Assembly: GCA_029204225.1 (NCBI GenBank)
Contig: CM055094.1
Coordinates: 15,777,595 to 15,841,594 of the forward strand
Length of the DNA stretch: 64,000 nucleotides
Source: Diphasiastrum complanatum
Taxonomy: Eukaryota; Streptophyta; Lycopodiopsida; Lycopodiales; Lycopodiaceae
Reading direction: 5' to 3'
Positions 54,688-64,000 of the stretch are shown in pieces. Below the pieces are notes generated by a model. The model was not told where the DNA came from. It saw nothing but the letters and a program-made list of their open reading frames with translations, and did not search any database. Each line of letters starts with the position of its first letter. Positions within the stretch are counted from its first letter, which is position 1. Both the position numbers and the translations under genes were made by a program.

Positions 54688-57658
54688 CTGAAATTGTAGA
54701 TCTAAAATTTAAACTTCATGCAAGTTAAGGCCTCAACACAGCCAAAATTGTCAAATTTGGTAGGATGTATTGCAATCCATTGCATTTATGAACCTAAGTA
54801 GAAGTCAACAAAGAGAAGTGAACCAAAAACAATGAGAATCAAGCACTCGGTTGATAACAGAAACCAATTGAGATGTCAAAACAAGATGATATTAGATTGT
54901 GTTTGAAAGAGTACCTTAGGAAAAAACTTTAGGAAGATTTCATGCACAAGATATAGCATACCTAAAAAAAATTAGAAATGTATCTTGCTGTAAGTTTCTA
55001 AGTATTGGTAAGATTTATCAAAATAACAAGGTACATATAGGTTCTACTAGGTGGTTGATACTATACCCAGAACGAACATTACTTGATGGATTGATCCTTA
55101 GTTTCGATATAAGGGCTATCGACCAAATTTGGTGAGGGCGTTACTGAGGCAATGTGCTGCCTAACGGTGAAAGCACGGGTGCGTCCACGATCGGGGTGGT
55201 ATGCTGCTGATCGTTTAGCTATAAGGGCTATCGACTAGATTTGGTAGGGGCATTATTGAGGCAATGTGCTGCCTAACGGTGGAAGCACAGGTGAGTCCAC
55301 AGTCGGGGTGGTATATTCGAGGATAGCTGCCAATCGTTTAGCTATAAGGGCTATCGACCAGATTTGGTGGGGCGTGACTGAGGCAATGTGCTGCTTAATG
55401 GTGAAAGCACGGATAGTTGGATGAGTGTTCTCTGTGGGCTGTTTTTGTGATCGATCTGTATGGGCGCGGCCAGGCCAAGGTCCTTTGGCAGGGCTATCTC
55501 AAAGGGGGACCTTGTCTTTGTTACCTGTTAGTAAACCTGCCTGAGTGTCTTGCTTGTATGTATTCGTGGTGAGTCTTAGTACTCGTGCGCCTGGTTTGCA
55601 TGATTGCTTGTGATACAAGGAGCTGATGGCTCGAGAAGGAACCTTTCTTTTGAAGGCTGATACCATCAAACAAAGAGGACTACAGAATCTGTGGGGCGGA
55701 TTCGCAGTTCAAGTAGTAGCACGTGAACGGCAACGAAATGACTCGATGTTTGCAAAGGATGGATGGCTAGCCTGTTACTTGGGTTAGTTTCATTCACGAC
55801 AACGCCCACCAGACGCAAGCAGTAAGTCAAAAGTTGGAAAGGGCAAACAGTTCATGCTGAGATCGGACTAGTGCAAACTCTGGGTGCATTTGTCTGATTC
55901 AAAGAGAGCTACTTGAAGCCAAGCTAGATGTACACTTCTTGTTTTGACTGTGAGGCAACTGACCAATAATGGAATTGTGAAAGTCAAGTTTTGCGCGACG
56001 GACATGGTGCCTCAAACAAATGCAAAGAGGTAGTTCGTATGCGGATCAAGCTGGTGCGACCCCTTGGCTCTCCACGAGGTCAAGCCCTCTTTACTAGTCA
56101 TTTGGCCTACTTGGGAGTTGGCTGGTACGAGCATGTGAATAGCCAAAATGTATCTCTGGCAATGAAGATGAGTGCTAGTGAGAGTTGAGTGCGATGGCCG
56201 ATGGTATGGGACATCGATTGTCATAGGAGGCTTTAGTGATTGATGTCAACATCTTCGATGCATGCAGGTGAGTTGACAATGACTATGAATGAGCAATCAC
56301 AAAGTGTTTCACTTGATGTTGTGCGGTCACCTTTTGAAGATCGGCCAATCAATTTCGTAAAAGTTGGTACTGGCCATGCAGATGAGTGCTAGTGAGAGTG
56401 GACACTGCCGGTTATTGTAGGAGGCTTGATCAAGCTAGCTAGTATCAACAACTTTGACAAAAGGGGTGAGTTCGTAATGACTAGATGGATGGGCGGTAAT
56501 AGTTTGGATGGATAGTGTTTACGTTCGCTGGCTATTGGTTTGCAATATGTGCTCGAAAATCTATATTTATATGACTATTGACCAAATTAAAGATTGAATA
56601 ATGCAACTTGTTTAGGCATACAAGAATTTTGGCAAGCAAGCATAGATCCCATGTATGAAGATTAGTATATGCCATCATGATGCACTTTAAGTAGGTATAC
56701 ATGCCTCTAGTTCAAAGGGAAAATTCTATCTATGTATCATGTTTCTAAAGAGTTTTGTTCCAATTTTTCTACCAATAAATTGGAAGCATTTACTAGCAGA
56801 CTCATTTTTTTGTATTCATACATGCGACGATGAAGGCATATTGTAAAGGGTATGTATAGGAATCAATATAGGTCCATTTGCACAATGAGTTCTAGCACAC
56901 TCTTGTTATGCCTAAGTGAATTCAGACATGTAGAAAACATTGTGGATCAAAGATCGTTGCAAGAATCATTATATGAGATATTCTTGAGTCCTTTGTGCCT
57001 TTAGATGCAAAGTCCTTTGTGTTTTGTGTTAAAACCTAAAACCACTTTGAAGTGTGCCTTGAAGTTTGTATTTAAAGTTGAAGAGTTGTGAAAAAGTGGC
57101 ATTCTTTCAAAGTTTAACTATGTTTTGAAGTGCACATTATACTTAAAAATTTGTAATCTTTTCAAACAAAATTGCATTGGGGCCATACACCACCATCAAG
57201 CAAGCTTGGATTTCCAATAAGCCATGGTGTTCCATACCACCGTGCCTTACCCTTGACTCTCCTACCCACATCTTGAGGCCTAGATTAACATCCCAACCTA
57301 ACCACCAATGGAAGAGCTCTTCATTCTCCATGAGAGAATCAATGACAAGCTCATGGAGATCCACCTCTCTATACATAGTCCAAGTGGGGTCATCTCCTAC
57401 CACAGGGATCATGCTTGACCAACGACACGCATCAGTTGTGCACACTAACGCGAGTTCATAACCAAGGGTCACCTCGCGCCAATAGGACATTGACACGTGG
57501 CACCCAAATGACCTATACCTCCAAACCAGCATTCTATCCCATAAATGAGACCGTCATCTCAGGTAATCCGTTACTTGCCCTTATGGGTACAAAACAACAA
57601 CCCACAAGAATGCATCAACAATGCATTCTTTTAGATAATTTATGACTTGAACCTACAT
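54688..57658. other. intron or intergenic, with minisatellites
   Basis: No gene supported. It contains a 112-123 bp tandem repeat (55111-55420) and a looser pair sharing GATGAGTGCTAGTGAGAGT near 56167 and 56382, with similar sequence following (TAGGAGGCTT). A minus frame at 57143-57532 is open but unrecognised. Confidence 0.55.
55111..55420 (+). repeat. minisatellite, 112-123 bp, 2.7 units
   Basis: Units start at 55111, 55223 and 55346 with AAGGGCTATCGACCA or similar. They share GAGGCAATGTGCTGCCTAA and GTCGGGGTGGTAT and end in CGTTTAGCTAT. Confidence 0.92.
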
Positions 57659-58290
57659 TCTCCATCGCCAACACCCATGTCTTCAGGGATGTTGTGGTGG
57701 CTATAATTGTCATAGATCCATCTTTCACAACCCCTACTACAAAGTTATTTTACACCACTTGCCTCAGAGAGCGAGTGAACACCCTCACAGATTAGCTTGA
57801 GGTCCTCAGAGGGGCATGGCAAATGTGCAGTTGTTCTATCATGTTCGATGGCTAGACAGACGTCCGCAACAACTAGTGATTACATCCTGGTCTCTTGTTG
57901 CATGGGGAGTATGCTCTTATGAGCAATGGATGCACCAACCAGGAGGGGTAGCAATTACAATAGAGTATATATATGGCATTATTCGTGAGGCAATCACCAT
58001 TGTGCAGACTGCACATTGCATTGATCTATTGATGCACAACATCAGGAGACTTCCATGGGTCTGACAAAATTTATGGCATTCTTTTTAGTCAAATTTGTGA
58101 CTAAACAAAAGATGGGTCTTGCCATGTTCTAGACAAGCATTGTCTTGGAGTTGCGCGCCAACACCTACTCGGTTCGAATATTACCTTGTCATTATTGATC
58201 GGCTTTGCACGTTAGATAAGGGCTATAGAGGATGGCAGCATGCACGAACTCCGCAGTTCCGACTCCAAGTCAAGAAGATTGATCATTGAT
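57659..58290 (+). pseudogene. hAT-type transposase remnant (DUF659 and following core)
   Basis: In shifting plus frames: FSIANTHVFRDVV, a segment with LRERVNTLTD, then CSCSIMFDGWTDVRNN (57825-57875), which is the DUF659 hallmark 'G.S...DGWTD..N'. Later TAHCIDLLMHNIRRLPWV (58008-58062) matches 'AHC.NL.L.DI', and PTPTRFEYYLVIIDRL (about 58167-58215) matches the 'TRF' core motif. Many stops. No terminal inverted repeat, 8 bp duplication or hAT dimerisation domain was identified. Confidence 0.65.
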
Positions 58291-58789
58291 AGATTATAAT
58301 CTACATTGCAACCTAAACACTTAAAAAGCACTTGTTTTTACCATAATAGAAGCCTAGAAATAAAATCCCCTAGAATTAGCTATAGTTTGCGAGCATTTTG
58401 TATTTGCAATTTCAAACATCAATGTTTGCTATTCTCCTTTTACCCAATTACTTAATGTTTTGCCACTCTAAATGTTGGGCAGGACCGCCATTTTGTCGAT
58501 CTACCACCTGAGACACTCTGAGGACGTCGTTTGCCTTGACAAGGACTCGCCTTGTCTAAGTATCCCTAGATTTGTTGATCCAGATGTCGTAGAGCCAGAT
58601 CTCATGGATGACATAATGTTTGATAGTGAGATGTTTTTCTAGGCTATTGCACATCCCCCATCTAGTGGCAAACCTAGAGGCAAATCCAAAGGTAGAACCA
58701 AGTTCATGAATCTACACCTAGAGGCTGGCCACCCAGCAGCAACAACGGTGGTGGCAATGACAAAGGTGACAACAAAATATCATACATAC
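58291..58789. other. non-coding sequence before copy D
   Basis: A Pro/Gly/Lys-rich frame at about 58460-58780 may be more of the hAT-related sequence, not proven. Confidence 0.4.
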
Positions 58790-59147
58790 TGTAATAGATC
58801 CTAACACCACAGTAGGGCAAACACTAACTGATCCACCCAACCTTGCCTACTCCCTGATATAGAGTAAGCCCCTCCTAGCCCAGTGTGAGGACTGGTAGCA
58901 TGCAACTGCCAAGTGTCGGCCACGTGGCACTGACGTGGCCGACTGCACGTCGGGACCCAACTGGGGGCCCTATCCTGCTGACAGGGTCCCTAGGCTGTGT
59001 TAGGCCCGCCATGGCTATGGACCGTGCTGGGGCACACTACTCACACTGTCTTGCCCTGTTGGTCATGTACGCTGGACACGAGCCTGACTGTGGTATCTGA
59101 CCTATCTGTGTTCTCTAGGGTTCGGCACTGGTTACGAGCTCGTAACA
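58790..59147 (-). repeat. 3' LTR of chromovirus copy D
   Basis: 358 bp, minus strand TGTTACGAGCTC...GATCTATTACA. Homologous to 40391-40739. Three ACGT cores at 58921-58952 as in copy B. Confidence 0.93.
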
Positions 59148-59161
59148 CTCCCTCCCCCTTA
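59148..59161 (-). promoter_or_regulatory. polypurine tract of copy D
   Basis: AAGGGGGAGGGAG on the minus strand, directly before the LTR. Confidence 0.88.
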
Positions 59162-60898
59162 AGAACCGTCTTGGTCCTCTAAGACAAAGTCTGGAAAAAT
59201 CTTGCGAAGGACGCTGCCTCTTTCCCAAGTGGCATTCTCAACAGGCTGATCATTCCACTTAACCAGATATTCTCGGTATAGAGTATGACGAGTCTGCGTC
59301 TCTCTACTATCAAGAATTTCCTCTGGTTCATGTGGAGGTTGTTGAGGATCCAATGGGAGAACTAGAACACTGTCCCCTACCAGATTATCTGATCTGGTTA
59401 AGGCTTTTCGTAACTGACTTACATGAAAAACTGGAAAAACCTTACTGCTGTGTGGGAGTTCTAGTTCATAGGTGACCTCGCCTAGTCTCCTACTGATGGT
59501 AAAGGGACCACAATACCTTGGAGACAACTTAGCACACACTCCTGATTTGAGGGTTTTAGAGTCAACTGGGACTCTCAAGTAGACTTTCTCACCAGTGGAG
59601 AACTGCACATCCCGTCTGTGTGGATCTGCATAATGCCTGGCTCGATCCTGGGATTGTCTAATGCTACGCTTAGCATGTTCTATCATCTGGTTTAGGTCTT
59701 CTAAAAAGTTTCTGGCTGCTTCAACTTTTTCTTGTTTAAACCCTACAGCTGTGGGTGAGCGTGGCTGAAAACCGTACATCAGCATAAATGGGCTGTATCC
59801 CGTAGCTGAATGTTTGGTACTGTTGTAAGCAAACTCTAATATCGAGAGATACTCCTCCCAATTAGTCTGCCTCTTGCTGACGTATGCACGAAGCATATCC
59901 TCCAGCACTTGATTTACCCTTTCTGTTTGACCGTCCGTCTGTGGATGGTCGGTGGTACTCATATTAAGTTTAGTATGGAGATGATAGAATACTGCCTTCC
60001 AAAAATTTCCAGTAAACTTACTGTCCCGGTCGCTGACTATGCCGGAAGGTAGACCGTACAATTTAAATAGCCCGTCTATAAACAACCTCGCTAACTCTGG
60101 AGCTCTAACGGTTGTTTTGGTCGGAATAAAATGAGCCATTTTGGTCAGACGGTCAACTGTGACCCATATAGCGTCATTACCCTTTTGGGTTTTAGGCAGG
60201 CCTACTATAAAATCCATGGAGATACTCTCCCATTTACCAGCTGGTATTTCTAAGGGATGCAACAACCCTCCTGCCTTTAAACGCTCTGCTTTATTTACTT
60301 GACATTTCTGGCAACTGGTTACATACTGGTGGACGTCCTTTTTCATACTGGGCCAGAAAAATTGCCTACGAAGAAGCTCATAGGTCTTCTGTATGCCTGG
60401 GTGTCCCGCGCTAGGATTGTCATGACATTCATATAGGACCTGCTGCCTATAATCCTCTGAATTGGGGACACATACTCTATCTCTATAGAGCAAGTACTCA
60501 TCCTGAATGGAATACTGTTTCCATTTGAATCCTTGAGTCAACTGACCCTCAACCACTGGGGTTTGCTTGGGTAATACAGGCTCAGAATCCTCAACGTCAT
60601 CTGACGACGTATACTCGGACTCATTATCATCCTCAACGGAAGCTGCCGTATTCTTGGATGAACTGGCACCAGCCCCGGGAACTGGTTCTGGAGTCTGTAA
60701 CTGTCTGTTCTGGACTGAGTTCCAGATAATAGAGAAGAATGCATCATGCTGGCATTTCCCTCTCAAGGACTCGAGTAACTCATTACGAATCTGAGTAAAA
60801 CTCAGCTCGTTTATCATAGGCATTCTGCTAAGGGCATCTGCTACTGTATTGAATTTTCCACGCCTATATCTGATAGACATGTCAAACTCTTGCATCAA
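59159..60898 (-). CDS. chromovirus copy D: integrase with chromodomain
   Basis: 579 codons, uninterrupted. End of RNase H (KFNTVADALSR, residues 15-25), linker, H2C2 zinc domain (H159, H166, C196, C199), DDE core with D229 (SISMDFIVGLP), D290 (IVSDRDSKF) and E326 (DGQTERVN), exactly D-x35-E. C-terminal domain (GEKVYLRV, GPFTISRRLGEVTYEL) and chromodomain (YLVKWNDQPVENATWE, about 535-555) follow. All catalytic residues are present, so this piece could be functional. It is cut from RNase H by a TAG at 60905. Confidence 0.92.
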   Translation of the reverse strand: MMQEFDMSIRYRRGKFNTVADALSRMPMINELSFTQIRNELLESLRGKCQHDAFFSIIWNSVQNRQLQTPEPVPGAGASSSKNTAASVEDDNESEYTSSDDVEDSEPVLPKQTPVVEGQLTQGFKWKQYSIQDEYLLYRDRVCVPNSEDYRQQVLYECHDNPSAGHPGIQKTYELLRRQFFWPSMKKDVHQYVTSCQKCQVNKAERLKAGGLLHPLEIPAGKWESISMDFIVGLPKTQKGNDAIWVTVDRLTKMAHFIPTKTTVRAPELARLFIDGLFKLYGLPSGIVSDRDSKFTGNFWKAVFYHLHTKLNMSTTDHPQTDGQTERVNQVLEDMLRAYVSKRQTNWEEYLSILEFAYNSTKHSATGYSPFMLMYGFQPRSPTAVGFKQEKVEAARNFLEDLNQMIEHAKRSIRQSQDRARHYADPHRRDVQFSTGEKVYLRVPVDSKTLKSGVCAKLSPRYCGPFTISRRLGEVTYELELPHSSKVFPVFHVSQLRKALTRSDNLVGDSVLVLPLDPQQPPHEPEEILDSRETQTRHTLYREYLVKWNDQPVENATWERGSVLRKIFPDFVLEDQDGS

Positions 60899-60904
60899 CT
60901 CTGC

Positions 60905-61258
60905 CTAACGAGCTTTCCGACCTCTAAGCTCAGGTTGATTGCAAAGGTATCTGAGACTCTCTTGGTCTGTCAGGACCTCAAAGTTGGCACCATACAAATA
61001 ATGCCTCCAAGTCTTAAGGGAATGGACTATAGAAAAAAGTTCCTTTTCATAGGCACTATACCTAGTCTGTGCTGGCTCGAGTTTTTTACTCTCGAAGGCA
61101 ACTGGTCGTCCACCCTGAGTTAGCACAGCACCTACTGCAAAGTCGCTAGCATCTGTTTCGACCACAAATGGCTGATTGGGGTCGACGACCTTTAAAACTG
61201 GTGCTGTAGCTAAGGCTGTTTTGAGAGCATCAAGCTCTCCTGTTGTGCGGACTCCCAA
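60905..61258 (-). CDS. chromovirus copy D: RNase H
   Basis: Reads [50 protein letters not shown]. It ends at TAG (Trp codon TGG in relatives) at 60905. It is offset from RT by a two-base loss near 61232 (ATCAAGCTC versus ATCAGAGCTC in copy B). Confidence 0.88.
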   Translation of the reverse strand: MGVRTTGELDALKTALATAPVLKVVDPNQPFVVETDASDFAVGAVLTQGGRPVAFESKKLEPAQTRYSAYEKELFSIVHSLKTWRHYLYGANFEVLTDQESLRYLCNQPELRGRKAR

Positions 61259-62535
61259 ATGAACTCCTTTCCCTTCCCCTTAAGGAGATTTGTTATAGGG
61301 ACTGCTATCTGAGCATATTCCTTGACAAATCGTCTGTAATATCCCGCCAGACCAAGAAAGATTTGAAGTTCCAAAATATTCTGAGGTCTCAGCCAACTGA
61401 GTATGGCTTTAACCTTATTTGGGTCCATCTTAATCCCATCTGAAGAGATAATGTGACCCAAATATGCTACTTCTTCAACGAAGAATTCACACTTGGATTG
61501 TTTAGCATAAAGCTTATGCTTTCTGAGCAGTCGAAACACCTTTCTGAGGTGTTTTAGATGCTCCTTCCTCGTTTTGCTGTAGACGAGGATGTCATCTAAA
61601 AATACGACTACAAACTTACCCAAGTATGGTCTGAGGACACTGTTCATCAAGGTCATAAAGGTAGCTGGAGCATTTGTGAGCCCAAATGGCATCACCTTAA
61701 ACTCATAATGACCGTGACGAGTCCTAAAAGCTGTTTTCGAGACATCTTCCGATTTTATACGGACTTGATGATATCCCGATCTGAGGTCTATTTTGCTGAA
61801 AAACTTAGCCCCGTCGAGTTGATCAAACAACTCGTCTGCTCGAGGCATAGGGTATTTATTCTTAATTGTGACTTTATTGAGGGCTCTGTAATCTACGCAA
61901 AGACGCATAGACCCCTCTTTCTTTTTCACCAATAGGACTGGTGAGGCCCATGGTGAACTACTGGTCTGAATTTGGCCTTTCCCAAGATAGTCTGTTAACT
62001 GCCTAGCTATTTCTTCATCCTCTGTTCGGCTGACCCGATACGGAGGTTTAGAAACAGGTGCTGTACCTGGTACTAGGTTTATTACATGATCTACCTCTCT
62101 GCTAGGTGGTAAACCATGTGGCAAATCTTCAGGAAAAACATCTTTAAATTTAGACAATAAAGTTTCTAATTTACTGATTTTCTGCTGAATAGAACTGGAA
62201 ATAGAAACTTCAGGAATAAACTGAAAGTCACATAAGAATACCTGATGGTCTTCGTCTCCGATTAGCTGACAGAGCTCTGAACTGCAGACCATAGGGCTGT
62301 TGGGAACATCATGCTCCCCATGCAACTGGATCTCTCGGCCTTTATACTGAAAGCTGAGGGTGTTCTCCTGATAGTTTCTGTGGAGGGAAGGTCCTAAACT
62401 GTAGAGCCAATCTCTCCCGAGAACAATGTCTGTTCGATCCAGGTGCATTATCTGAAAGTTTATTTGATCTTGGTACCCCTGAATACCAAGATTTAACTTA
62501 CTTACCATAGTTTCCCATATTTTTTTTATGTTCAC
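61210..62535 (-). CDS. chromovirus copy D: protease end and reverse transcriptase
   Basis: 441 codons. [16 protein letters not shown], then full [57 protein letters not shown], thumb [12 protein letters not shown]. Both catalytic motifs are intact. It is displaced from the gag-protease frame by a run-length change in the T-run near 62520. Confidence 0.92.
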   Translation of the reverse strand: MNIKKIWETMVSKLNLGIQGYQDQINFQIMHLDRTDIVLGRDWLYSLGPSLHRNYQENTLSFQYKGREIQLHGEHDVPNSPMVCSSELCQLIGDEDHQVFLCDFQFIPEVSISSSIQQKISKLETLLSKFKDVFPEDLPHGLPPSREVDHVINLVPGTAPVSKPPYRVSRTEDEEIARQLTDYLGKGQIQTSSSPWASPVLLVKKKEGSMRLCVDYRALNKVTIKNKYPMPRADELFDQLDGAKFFSKIDLRSGYHQVRIKSEDVSKTAFRTRHGHYEFKVMPFGLTNAPATFMTLMNSVLRPYLGKFVVVFLDDILVYSKTRKEHLKHLRKVFRLLRKHKLYAKQSKCEFFVEEVAYLGHIISSDGIKMDPNKVKAILSWLRPQNILELQIFLGLAGYYRRFVKEYAQIAVPITNLLKGKGKEFIWESAQQESLMLSKQP

Positions 62536-63295
62536 CCTTAGCTAATGAAACTATGTACCTATGCTGACTAGGTACTTCTGGTAGTTTAAGCTTTTTAACC
62601 AGGGTGTGGTTGATGAAATTATGGGTTGCCCCATCATCAACCATGACTCTTACTGACTGGTTACCAACTTTCCCATGCATACGTACTAGGTCATGCGGCC
62701 CACAGCTGAAGGGTCTCGCTAGCATTGCAGAGGTCAGCTGGCAACAGTGTTCATGATCTTCATGATACACTTTGATCTCGGAAGCTGCCGAGTCACTGGG
62801 GAAACATACAGTCTGAACAAGATGAACTTGTTTTTTATCTTTCTTATCTTTTTTAGTGAAAGGCCCCTTGGGACACTGTCTGATTGTGTGTCCCTTGCCC
62901 ATACACACAAAGCACAAACGTTCTTGTTTGGCTTTCTCAAAATCATCTGGTTTTAAGGGCTGTATGAGTGAAGGGCGTTTCTGAGGAGCTTCACCTTTAA
63001 ATTTATCTTCTTTCTTTCTTTTTAAAAATTTCTTTTTAAATTGAAAGTCTTTCTGAGGAAGCTGCTCAGAAAGTGGTTGCTGTCTCGCTCTCTTCCTACC
63101 CACTGAATCATCATAGATTTGAGCATATCTGAGAGCTTGCTCAAGGGTAGTAGGCGAGTTTCTCTGGACCTCTACTTTATATTCATCTTTGAGGCCACGG
63201 ACAAATCCCCTGATTTTTTGATAGTCATCCATATTTTTAATCTTTAAAATTGCCTCTCGATACTGCGAGATATATTGGATGAGGGACTTGTCCAT
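62498..63295 (-). CDS. chromovirus copy D: gag C-terminal part and protease start
   Basis: 265 codons. Basic stretch ([14 protein letters not shown]), CCHC knuckle C128-C131-H136-C141, Lys-rich linker, protease motif [13 protein letters not shown] around D220 (D-D-G in place of D-T/S-G). It ends out of frame near 62520. Confidence 0.9.
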   Translation of the reverse strand: MDKSLIQYISQYREAILKIKNMDDYQKIRGFVRGLKDEYKVEVQRNSPTTLEQALRYAQIYDDSVGRKRARQQPLSEQLPQKDFQFKKKFLKRKKEDKFKGEAPQKRPSLIQPLKPDDFEKAKQERLCFVCMGKGHTIRQCPKGPFTKKDKKDKKQVHLVQTVCFPSDSAASEIKVYHEDHEHCCQLTSAMLARPFSCGPHDLVRMHGKVGNQSVRVMVDDGATHNFINHTLVKKLKLPEVPSQHRYIVSLAKGEHKKNMGNYGK

Positions 63296-63316
63296 TACTG
63301 TTCTTTCCCAGGCTTC

Positions 63317-63946
63317 CTAGGCTCTATCAAGTTCATTCTCTGGTAGAAATTCTCTTAGGAAAGCTTCTTCAAAAGCTTTCCATGACCGGGGAGTCTGCCC
63401 AGTCTCCTGGAGATTTAACCACCACTTATAGGCCATAGGCCCTAAAGAAAGACTGGCCTCAATTGCTTGCAAATTGTCAGGGGTCTGTTTAAGAGCATGA
63501 ATGTTCTTCCATTTGCTGAGGAAGGTTTGTAGAATATCTGCATTTCTATCCTTCTCTTCCCCATTAAAAGTAGGAGGCTTTAAATCTTTAAAAACACTGG
63601 GGTGAGACCGTAAAGTCTCACCCGAAACTGATGGAAGTGGAGAAGGGGATAACTGAGAAGTGGAGGGAAGGCTTCCTTTCGCGGAACTCAAAATCAAGTT
63701 TTTGAGTTCAGCGAACGAGTCGTCCACACTGGACTTGAAATTGGCTAATGCCAGCTTCAGTTCATCCACCTCTGTTACCAATTGGAGGAACTGCTCCTTG
63801 GTAACCAGTTCGTCGAGTTCTTCGGCGAACTGTTCCTGTTCTTCTACTTCCATAGGTTCCTTCCCTTTTCTGTAAGCCAAGGCTTCTGTTTCAAGTTCGT
63901 CGAAGCCTCTCTCCTGGGGTTGATCAGGTCCCTGAGGAGTGGTCAT
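63317..63946 (-). CDS. chromovirus copy D: gag N-terminal part
   Basis: 209 codons from ATG at 63946. Acidic N-terminus with QFAEELDELVTKEQF (coiled-coil-like), Ser/Pro linker, gag helical core (FLSKWKNIHALKQT, KWWLNLQETGQTPRSW, FEEAFLREFLPE). Ends at a TAG where copy C keeps TGG. Only 54 bases of leader are visible before the window edge. Confidence 0.92.
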   Translation of the reverse strand: MTTPQGPDQPQERGFDELETEALAYRKGKEPMEVEEQEQFAEELDELVTKEQFLQLVTEVDELKLALANFKSSVDDSFAELKNLILSSAKGSLPSTSQLSPSPLPSVSGETLRSHPSVFKDLKPPTFNGEEKDRNADILQTFLSKWKNIHALKQTPDNLQAIEASLSLGPMAYKWWLNLQETGQTPRSWKAFEEAFLREFLPENELDRA

Positions 63947-64000
63947 CTTCGAAACTGAAAGAGAGCTACCTTAACTTCTGAAGGAAAAAAGTCTAAAAGA

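Noticed and set aside
57143-57532. 129-codon minus-strand ORF
   Set aside because: No recognisable domain; plus-strand frames overlap it; isolated in non-coding sequence.

Overview
This looks like nuclear DNA of a land plant with a repeat-rich, long-intron genome. A fern or gymnosperm would fit, but the sequence alone does not fix the clade. The signs are GT-AG introns, Ty3/gypsy and Ty1/copia LTR retrotransposons of plant lineages (tRNA-Asp and tRNA-iMet primer sites, chromodomain integrases), LINE and hAT remnants, long CT/AT microsatellites, and exons of a chloroplast-lumen protein. No bacterial-type operon, rRNA, tRNA or CRISPR array was seen.

Left part (1-18.4 kb) is one scrambled nest. 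A Ty1/copia element was split by a Tat/Athila-type Ty3/gypsy element. The 5' LTR plus tRNA-Asp primer site (1241-2076) and the 3' LTR (6822-7637) of the gypsy element now face each other in opposite orientation. The copia halves outside and inside them (1-1240 minus; 6083-6821 plus) are also opposed. A single inversion of about 16 kb explains this. The gypsy body runs on the minus strand: gag/protease 18.25-14.75 kb, RT/RNase H 14.7-13.5 kb, integrase 13.2-12.2 kb, then a long third ORF region with a coiled coil (10.8-7.6 kb).

Middle (19.9-21.7 kb, plus) holds a small spliced gene of unknown function. From 26.8 kb rightward, on the minus strand, lie four exons whose peptides match the C-terminal half of a thylakoid-lumen TPM-domain protein (15.0 kDa lumenal protein type). 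Their phases agree: 54687-54597, 32057-31989, 27348-27239 and 26923-26831. The intron between the first two is about 22.5 kb. It holds gypsy remnants, a 3.2 kb non-autonomous LTR element keeping only a protease motif and a chromodomain-like end (34.1-37.4 kb), three broken copies (A, B, C) of one chromovirus family (38.8-49.6 kb, B and C head to head), a LINE fold-back (52.4-53.9 kb), minisatellites, and tails attached to microsatellites.

Right part (54.7-64 kb) has a minisatellite, a degenerate hAT/DUF659 transposase (57.7-58.3 kb) and the 3' LTR plus almost complete coding region of a fourth, youngest-looking copy (D) of the chromovirus family, which runs off the window. The 5' exons of the lumen-protein gene were not found and probably lie beyond 64 kb.
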